Assembly: GCF_036670015.1 (NCBI RefSeq) | Contig: NZ_CP137636.1 | Span: forward strand, 2,148,501-2,212,500 | Origin: Niallia sp. XMNu-256 | GTDB lineage: Bacteria > Bacillota > Bacilli > Bacillales > Cytobacillaceae | Reading direction: 5' to 3' | Length of the DNA: 64,000 bases | Shown: positions 58,861-64,000 of the stretch, piece by piece | Layout: every line of letters begins with the position of its first letter | Position numbering within the stretch: the first letter of the stretch is position 1 | Position numbers and translations under genes: made by a program | Notes under the pieces: model-generated | Told to the model about the DNA's origin: nothing | The model's database searches: none | Seen by the model: the letters and a program-made list of their open reading frames with translations, nothing else

Positions 58861-59122
58861 ATGTCTCTCCCCTTTTAAAAACTAGATTGCTATTGCTATG
58901 GAACAAACAAGCTGGGTTCGTTAAAAAATAAATACTTTATCACTTATAATCGATTAGTCAAGACAATAGTACACAAAAAGTTGACTTATTTCAAAAAATA
59001 CGATCTATTCAATCAATCACTAGGATGAAAATTTTATGTATGAATTTTTAAGGATTTATTATAATAAACAAATGTGTTCGCTAATTCGTGGAAATTGACA
59101 TTTGATCGGCTTTATTAAATAG
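58861..59122. other. 262-nt upstream region of serA
   Basis: AT-rich; no T-box, riboswitch or other conserved leader recognised. Confidence 0.5.
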
Positions 59123-59158
59123 CAAAAAGGCAAACCACTAACTAATTGTGTTTGCCTA
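59123..59158 (-). terminator. Terminator after the 49-aa gene
   Basis: AGGCAAAC folds with GTTTGCCT; TTTTTGC follows on the minus strand. Confidence 0.75.
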
Positions 59159-59167
59159 ATCATCCAT

Positions 59168-59317
59168 CTAGTCTTTATTTTCTATAATGATTTTTAGCGC
59201 TTCAATTAGTCCGGGAAGTTTATCAAAGTTTGCATGATCACAAGTATTAATGATTTCATTGATTCTATTTTGGATTTTCGTTTCTGCTTTCTCTATCGTG
59301 TACAGAACAAATTCCAT
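59168..59317 (-). CDS. Small helical protein, 49 aa
   Basis: MEFVLYTIEKAETKIQNRIN..., one amphipathic helix pair with no membrane segment. GAGGTG precedes ATG 59317 closely. Supported by a terminator behind it; not recognised. Confidence 0.5.
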   Translation of the reverse strand: MEFVLYTIEKAETKIQNRINEIINTCDHANFDKLPGLIEALKIIIENKD

Positions 59318-59507
59318 AGCGCACCTCAAGTTGTTTTATTATTTAGTGTATGCTCATAAACAAATTATGTTTGTCTTAATTTTTGATGGAAATTGTAAAG
59401 TACATATAACAAGACATGAAATATAATTTGGTGTTATTCATTACTGTTAAAAATTACAAAAATCAAAAGAGAGCGGGTGCAGGATCATTTATAAAACATT
59501 TATTGTC

Positions 59508-60068
59508 ATGTTGTTGGCTCTTTTAATAAATGGATTTAGTCATTTTACTATATCGATAGTGACTGCGGAATCGGCTGTGGCTATCTCTGAGGATACAAAT
59601 AAACATATAGAGCCAGATAAAATAGCTCCTATTCAACCAGCGTCAAGCGAAAGAGATATTCCTGCTTCAAAAACAATCGATCCAATTAAAACAATTATTA
59701 CCGCTGGATCAAAATATATTGGAAATTCTGTATACGTATTTGGCGGTGGTAGAAATGAAGTTGATATAGCAAAAGGAAGGTTTGATTGTTCTAGTTTTGT
59801 TCATTGGGCGTTTAGGCAAGCAGGTATTGAAATCGGAACAACCACTGATACCATTAAAAACAATGGCCGCCAAGTTTCATCAAGTGAATTGCGACCAGGA
59901 GATTTAGTCTTCTTTGATACATATAAAAAAGATGGACATGTCGGAATCTACCTAGGAAACCATAAGTTTCTCGGCTCGCAAAGTTCAACTGGTGTAGCAA
60001 TTGCAGACATGGCTAGTGGTTACTGGAAAGAGCGATTTAATGGACGAGTCGTCCGTATCATTGAGTAG
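59508..60068 (+). CDS. Secreted NlpC/P60 cell-wall endopeptidase
   Basis: Signal peptide, a ~50-residue linker, then an NlpC/P60 domain (~65-186): catalytic Cys in GRFDCSSFVHWAF, His in DGHVGIYLGN, third polar residue His in NHKFLG. Cleaves peptide bonds of peptidoglycan stems, often gamma-D-Glu to diamino acid. ATG 59508 has no ribosome site; codons ATC/ATT near 59482-59485 after GGGTGCAGG would give a better signal peptide (IYKTFIVMLLALLI...). Confidence 0.85.
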   Translation: MLLALLINGFSHFTISIVTAESAVAISEDTNKHIEPDKIAPIQPASSERDIPASKTIDPIKTIITAGSKYIGNSVYVFGGGRNEVDIAKGRFDCSSFVHWAFRQAGIEIGTTTDTIKNNGRQVSSSELRPGDLVFFDTYKKDGHVGIYLGNHKFLGSQSSTGVAIADMASGYWKERFNGRVVRIIE

Positions 60069-60069
60069 C

Positions 60070-60110
60070 AATAATAAAAACCCACATGTAAGAGTGGGTT
60101 TTTATTATTT
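60070..60110. terminator. Bidirectional terminator
   Basis: AATAATAAAAACCCAC pairs with GTGGGTTTTTATTATT between convergent genes. Confidence 0.9.
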
Positions 60111-60599
60111 ATAGAAATCTTCAGGGATTTTGCCAAATTTTCTCTTATGATAAAGTAGCGGTTCTTTATCTTCGTGTTGAATATCAATAACTTCACCAAT
60201 TAAAATGGTATGATCCCCAGCCTCTACTTGTTTATGGGTGTTACATTGAAGTACACCGTAAGCCCCCGAAATAATTGGCAACCCTTGTTCGGATAATTCC
60301 CATTTACAGTTAGCAAAACGGTCGACTCCTTTTGAAGCAAATATAGAACAAATATCCCCTTGATCACTTGCCAAAGTATGAACGGCAAATTTTCCTGCGT
60401 TTTTAAATATATCTAATGTTGAGACTCTATGATCAATTGACCATAAAATTAAAGTCGGATCTAAGGACACTGAAGCAAATGAATTTACAGTTAATCCAAC
60501 TGGAGTTCCGTCTTTATCTACGGTCGTTATAACCGTGACACCTGTTGGATAATTCCCCATAACGGTTTTAAATGCTGTTTCTCGACTATTTTTATCCAA
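60105..60599 (-). CDS. Flavin reductase family protein (HpaC-like)
   Basis: 164 residues, split-barrel FMN fold: KTVMGNYPTGVTVITTVD, GLTVNSFASVSLDPTLILWSI, and the C-terminal GDHTILIGEVI. Supplies reduced flavin to two-component monooxygenases, such as 4-hydroxyphenylacetate 3-hydroxylase. TTG 60599 is preferred because GGGAGG is 9 nt upstream; ATG 60608 would lie on it. No monooxygenase gene is visible in the window, so the partner is unknown. Confidence 0.85.
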   Translation of the reverse strand: MDKNSRETAFKTVMGNYPTGVTVITTVDKDGTPVGLTVNSFASVSLDPTLILWSIDHRVSTLDIFKNAGKFAVHTLASDQGDICSIFASKGVDRFANCKWELSEQGLPIISGAYGVLQCNTHKQVEAGDHTILIGEVIDIQHEDKEPLLYHKRKFGKIPEDFYK

Positions 60600-60844
60600 T
60601 AAAATCATCCTCCCATCTTCTATTTCTAATCTAATAGCCGTATTAATTATTCGCAAATTAATGACAGATTTATTACTATAAAGATATTAGAAATTATCTT
60701 CAATATAACATGGATACTAAGATAATTGCTAGGAGGATGCTTTTTGATTCCTTTTTTTCAATTAAATAGGTAAACTCAATGTTTCAACCGATATTTATAA
60801 ACATAGAAAGAACAGTCATTATTTGATTCTGTTCATTTTGTATA

Positions 60845-61357
60845 TTAAAGGTTTTTAAATTGTTTTTGTTGTAAGGTTTTAAATGCATTGTTTTTCAGTA
60901 AAACACTTAATATCATGAAACCGAACATAGACCCTGCTAATGAACTTATAATAAAGGCTGGAACAAAACCAAAGATGGCTGCTTCTTGTCCTAATAATAG
61001 TTTTGCGATTGGGTAACAAGCAAGTCCCCCTAATATCCCCGTTCCCACAACCTCACCGAAAAAGGCAAAACCAATTTTTTTTGATTTTTGATAAAAGTAA
61101 GCAGCCAAAAAAGCGCCGATGATACTTCCCGGAAAGGCAAAAATAGACCCCGTACCCATTAGGTTTCTAAATAAAGAAATAGAAAATGCTTGTAATACTG
61201 CATATCCAGGCCCAAGAATAACGGCTGAAAGGACATTTATAAAATGTTGGATGGGAAATACTTTTGTAAAGCCGATCGGTATGTAGATAAGGTGACTAGT
61301 TAGTGTGCCAATCGCTACAAACATAGCTGTTAGGGTTAGTTTATATGTCTTTTTCAT
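60845..61357 (-). CDS. thiW: Thiamine-precursor ECF transporter S component ThiW
   Basis: 170 residues, five to six membrane segments, with IPIGFTKVFPIQHFINVLSAVILGPGY and FPGSIIGAFLAAYFYQ, the ThiW family pattern. It probably binds hydroxyethylthiazole and works with the shared ECF energising module. The TPP riboswitch directly upstream supports a thiamine role. Start ATG 61357 has AAAGGAGGGATA upstream. Feeds thiM at the other end of the window. Confidence 0.9.
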   Translation of the reverse strand: MKKTYKLTLTAMFVAIGTLTSHLIYIPIGFTKVFPIQHFINVLSAVILGPGYAVLQAFSISLFRNLMGTGSIFAFPGSIIGAFLAAYFYQKSKKIGFAFFGEVVGTGILGGLACYPIAKLLLGQEAAIFGFVPAFIISSLAGSMFGFMILSVLLKNNAFKTLQQKQFKNL

Positions 61358-61395
61358 TTACATATCCCTCCTTTCTTCTATAAATATTTTTAAAA

Positions 61396-61425
61396 TAAAA
61401 AATCAGATCCTCAACGAGAACCTGA
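61396..61425 (-). terminator. Expression-platform terminator of the thiW riboswitch
   Basis: TCAGGTTCTC pairs with GAGGATCTGA, then TTTTTTATTTT on the minus strand. Confidence 0.88.
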
Positions 61426-61458
61426 CTATCATGCCCAAAGAAAGTTTTAAAAGTTGTC

Positions 61459-61551
61459 GTCTACTTTCCTACGCCGGTATGATCCGGATCAGGTCCAAAG
61501 GGTTAAAAAACGATCGTTTTTTTCTCAGCCAAAAAGGCACCCCTAGTAGTG
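61459..61551 (-). promoter_or_regulatory. TPP riboswitch upstream of thiW
   Basis: Minus strand shows AGGGGTGCC, GGCTGAGA, ACCCTTTGGACCTGATC, and ATACCGGCGTAGGAAAGTAG. A perfect THI element with one G for A in the TTTGAACCTGATC box. Confidence 0.97.
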
Positions 61552-61722
61552 AGTATTAGATTATATACTATTATAATAAATGGAATATACGAAGTAAACA
61601 GGTTATCGGAATTTTATTGCAATTTTCACCATTTTTCTTATGAGAGTTTTAAGTTATGGAATAAAAATGGCTAATATGAAGAAATTAAATACTATGTAAT
61701 AAAAGAATTTGGAGGTACAACA

Positions 61723-62061
61723 ATGACAGTTGTAGTTTATCAAACATTTCAAGTTAAACAAGATAATTTTAAAGAAGGAATTGAAAATATTAAAAAAATC
61801 AAGGAATATCGAAATGAACACTTTAATCATACCGTCGAAATTCTAACTCCGATTACGGGCCATGATCATAATTTTTGTTTACTTGCAACCTATGAGGGAT
61901 TAGCTGAAATGGAATTACAAAATAAGAAAATGTTTAATGACGAGGAATACCTAGAATTAATAGGCGAATTTTTTATCGAGAACATTGTGCAAGGAAGTAT
62001 GAACACACAAATATTTAGAACCATGAATGATAAAAAAGATAAAAAAGAGGATTCAAAATAA
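61723..62061 (+). CDS. Small NIPSNAP/ABM-like dimeric alpha+beta barrel protein
   Basis: 112 residues. VVVYQTFQVKQDNFKEGIENIKKI... and GHDHNFCLLATYEGLAEME suggest the dimeric alpha-beta barrel fold. C-terminal tail is Lys/Asp rich. TGGAGGTAC precedes ATG 61723. Function unknown. It could act on reactive small molecules, but this is only a fold-based guess. Confidence 0.65.
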   Translation: MTVVVYQTFQVKQDNFKEGIENIKKIKEYRNEHFNHTVEILTPITGHDHNFCLLATYEGLAEMELQNKKMFNDEEYLELIGEFFIENIVQGSMNTQIFRTMNDKKDKKEDSK

Positions 62062-62065
62062 CAAC

Positions 62066-62111
62066 AAAAAGCTTCTATTCTTCTTACTTTAATTGAATAG
62101 AAGCTTTTTTG
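62066..62111 (+). terminator. Terminator after the barrel-protein gene
   Basis: AAGCTTCTATTC pairs with GAATAGAAGCTT, followed by TTTTT. Confidence 0.92.
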
Positions 62112-62180
62112 TTTATTTATTATCAGTTTAAATGTATAATAATTCGAAATTGTTACCAAATAGTAAAGAAGGGTTTCGTC

Positions 62181-63329
62181 ATGAAATTAAACAAAAGGCT
62201 TCTGCAAAATATAGCTTTTATTCTTCTAAGTAGTTTTGGAGGATTCATACTCGTATGGGCAGGGCTTGATATTGGTTGGATCATTGGTACATTAATTATG
62301 GCAGCGTTTCTATCTTTTAGACCACTAAGGTGGTTAAAAGACCCCGATCACCCAGAAAAAGGTATGCCTACCTATTGGTTGAGAATAGGTCAAACGATAT
62401 TGGCTGTTGAATTAGGTCAAAAAATTAACCTTTCCGTTATTTCAACCTTTCAGAAGCATTGGCTGACAATTACAATTATGCTTCTGCTTTCGGTTGTCTT
62501 TTCGCTATTATCGGGATTGTTGATCTGGAAGTTCAGTCAAACAGACATGATCACTAGTTTTTTTGCAACTGCTCCTGGTGGAATTGTGGTTATGCCGGGA
62601 CTTGCTCAAGATATCGGTGCCAATACAGGTGTTGTGAGTATTGTCCAAACGATGCGAGTTTTTCTTGTTGTAATACTTATTCCAATAATCGCTTCAACAT
62701 GGTTCGTTACGGGTGAGACATCCCTTATGTCAACAAATCAAGCTGTTACAACGATCACTAACACTTTTGGGCTAAGTCAATTAGGTGGTACAGTTCTATT
62801 ATTTTTGGCCGCATGGGGTGGTAAATTTATTGGAAAACTATTAAGATTTCCGTCCCCTGTCTTAATTGGCGGATTGGTTGGAGTAGCAGTTGTTCAAGGT
62901 CTTTATTATTTGATTTTAGACTCTGAATTAATTGTATGGTGGCCTGCTTTAATTATGATTATCGCTCAAGTATTAATGGCATCAAGTATAGGGGCTCGCT
63001 TTCAAAGGAGTATGTTTCAAAATATTGGAAAGTTGTTGTTCGTCGCTTTTATAAGTACAGTGGGATTAATTTTGGCTATGTTAATATGCGCTTATTTTGT
63101 CTCAGTAATAACGGGTATCTCCCTTATTACATCTGTATTAGCGTTTGCACCTGGAGGAGTGGCTGAAATGGCTGCAACTGCCATTATTCTTGAGGCAGAT
63201 TCAACTTTTGTGGTTGCAGTGCAAGTACTGCGAATTGTCGTTGTTATATTAGTTTTACCCCCATTATTTAAACTGATGAGCCGTAGGCAAATTCATAAAA
63301 AATATGATGATTCAAAAGTATCCGTATAA
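62181..63329 (+). CDS. AbrB-family membrane transporter (ammonia-monooxygenase-like, PF05145)
   Basis: 382 residues, eleven or so hydrophobic segments arranged as two repeats: ATAPGGIVVMPGLAQDIGANTGVVSIVQTMRV and LAFAPGGVAEMAATAIILEADSTFVVAVQVLRI. These duplicated PGG motifs define the AbrB/AmoA-like permeases of unknown substrate. Start ATG 62181 (MKLNKRLL) follows AAGAAGGG. Ends with its own terminator. Confidence 0.88.
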   Translation: MKLNKRLLQNIAFILLSSFGGFILVWAGLDIGWIIGTLIMAAFLSFRPLRWLKDPDHPEKGMPTYWLRIGQTILAVELGQKINLSVISTFQKHWLTITIMLLLSVVFSLLSGLLIWKFSQTDMITSFFATAPGGIVVMPGLAQDIGANTGVVSIVQTMRVFLVVILIPIIASTWFVTGETSLMSTNQAVTTITNTFGLSQLGGTVLLFLAAWGGKFIGKLLRFPSPVLIGGLVGVAVVQGLYYLILDSELIVWWPALIMIIAQVLMASSIGARFQRSMFQNIGKLLFVAFISTVGLILAMLICAYFVSVITGISLITSVLAFAPGGVAEMAATAIILEADSTFVVAVQVLRIVVVILVLPPLFKLMSRRQIHKKYDDSKVSV

Positions 63330-63349
63330 TCTTAAGTCCCATAGTAATA

Positions 63350-63392
63350 AAAAAATAACGAACAGAAATAATACCTGCTCGTTATTTTTTAT
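63350..63392 (+). terminator. Terminator after the AbrB-family gene
   Basis: AAAATAACGA-CAG pairs with CTG-TCGTTATTTT, followed by TTATTT. Confidence 0.85.
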
Positions 63393-63418
63393 TTGTATTT
63401 TGGTTTCTGGCAAGGGAG

Positions 63419-64000
63419 TTACAATTCAATTGAGTAGCTTTGCTCATTAAAAAACTCCCCTTTTGAAAATACCCTTTCGACATATTGAATCTGTTGGTTG
63501 GACATTAATAGAACTGTCGAGCTTCTTGTTCCGTAGTCTTTACTACGAATAAACAAGGATGAAAGGAGTCTTTCCCACTCTAAAGGTACCCCTGTATTAG
63601 GTAACTGTTCATCAGGAAAGGGGTCCGAATTTTGTAAAATGTGAAAGATATTCCCAACTAATTGATCTCTGTCCAGCTTAAGACAATGGGCTAACCCCTC
63701 TTTGCCTTTTTGTACCTTGGGCCATCCCGTATTCAGCAAATGATTACTAACCCCATATATTCCAGGTTGTAATTTTTTAAACTCATTACTTACATTAGAA
63801 TAATAATATAATTCATTTTGATCCCCTGCTAATAAATTATAACCTGGATATTTTTTTTTACTTCTTGATAATGATTCAATATATAATTGGATGTCACCCT
63901 TGTATGTTAATGCATTAGCGACTAGTTCTCCTCGTGAACGCTTCTCTTTAAGATCCTCTGAAGGATCTCTATAATTGGTTAAGGCTGAAAAGCGACCTGT
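63419..64000 (-). CDS. NRDE-family protein (TANGO2-like), N-terminus beyond the window
   Basis: The frame is open from 64000 (minus strand) to a stop at 63419; the first Met at 63739 is internal. TGRFSALTNYRDP, RGELVANALT, GYNLLAGD, PGIYGVSNHLLNTGWPKV and YGTRSSTVLL are the NRDE-family blocks. The NRDE start itself is not in view. Its role in bacteria is unclear; it is an Ntn-hydrolase-like fold, and eukaryotic TANGO2 relatives are linked to haem/lipid handling. About 194 residues visible. Confidence 0.9.
   Translation of the reverse strand, partial: TGRFSALTNYRDPSEDLKEKRSRGELVANALTYKGDIQLYIESLSRSKKKYPGYNLLAGDQNELYYYSNVSNEFKKLQPGIYGVSNHLLNTGWPKVQKGKEGLAHCLKLDRDQLVGNIFHILQNSDPFPDEQLPNTGVPLEWERLLSSLFIRSKDYGTRSSTVLLMSNQQIQYVERVFSKGEFFNEQSYSIEL

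Overview
The window is AT-rich, codes densely on both strands and comes from an endospore-forming Bacillaceae chromosome (Bacillus/Neobacillus-like; genus not certain). The evidence is the small acid-soluble spore protein genes sspP, sspO, sspN and tlp around citB, the B. subtilis-like order citB - resA-type - sspN - tlp - yneP - yneQ - plsY - yneT - parE - parC, GGAGG-type ribosome binding sites, and the families present (YqhV, XerS, ZupT, BmrCD). No transposase, prophage, CRISPR array or rRNA was seen. There is one tRNA, Arg-CCT.

Region by region. 1-3 kb: lower meta-cleavage genes for aromatic rings (hydratase, oxalocrotonate decarboxylase, 4-oxalocrotonate tautomerase), separated by copies of a ~200-nt structured repeat. 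3-5.6 kb: TPP riboswitch and thiMDE. 5.7-8.6 kb: catechol 2,3-dioxygenase with a cre-like site, an XylT-like ferredoxin and a broken PucR-type regulator gene. 8.7-9.8 kb: AzlCD amino-acid exporter. 10-17 kb: cold-shock protein, SelB, HelD, an ABC-F ATPase. 17-19 kb: a second ring-cleavage-type enzyme with an ACMSD-type amidohydrolase. 19.9-24.9 kb: ZupT, a lipoprotein, YqhV, small membrane proteins and an MFS pump. 25-27 kb: a decayed zone with gene remnants. 27-30.7 kb: BmrCD-like heterodimeric exporter behind a possible attenuator. 31-34.4 kb: ferritin, tRNA-Arg, SelD (read through an in-frame UGA) and Hsp20. 35-52 kb: the spore/citB/topoisomerase IV block. 52-64 kb: XerS-like recombinase, enoyl-CoA hydratase, a norB remnant, a transporter, SerA, NlpC/P60 peptidase, flavin reductase, a second TPP riboswitch with thiW, an AbrB-type transporter and the 3' part of an NRDE-family gene.

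How the genes work together. Extradiol ring cleavage, decarboxylation of the ring-fission product, tautomerisation, oxalocrotonate decarboxylation and dienoate hydration outline most of a meta-cleavage route. The dioxygenase/amidohydrolase pair resembles the protocatechuate 2,3-cleavage (pra) logic. The two TPP riboswitches put thiazole/HMP salvage and a thiazole-type ECF importer under the same signal. SelB together with a SelD that itself carries selenocysteine shows an active selenocysteine system, although selA and tRNA-Sec are not in view.

Most interesting are (i) five copies of a structured intergenic repeat, three of which begin exactly on the stop codon of the upstream gene, (ii) the UGA-containing selD, (iii) a short repeat whose translation gives a VYLAH peptide, intact in one tiny membrane-protein gene and decayed elsewhere, and (iv) the leader of the BmrCD-like operon. 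Pathway assignments and regulatory sites are inferred from sequence by eye; no searches were run.
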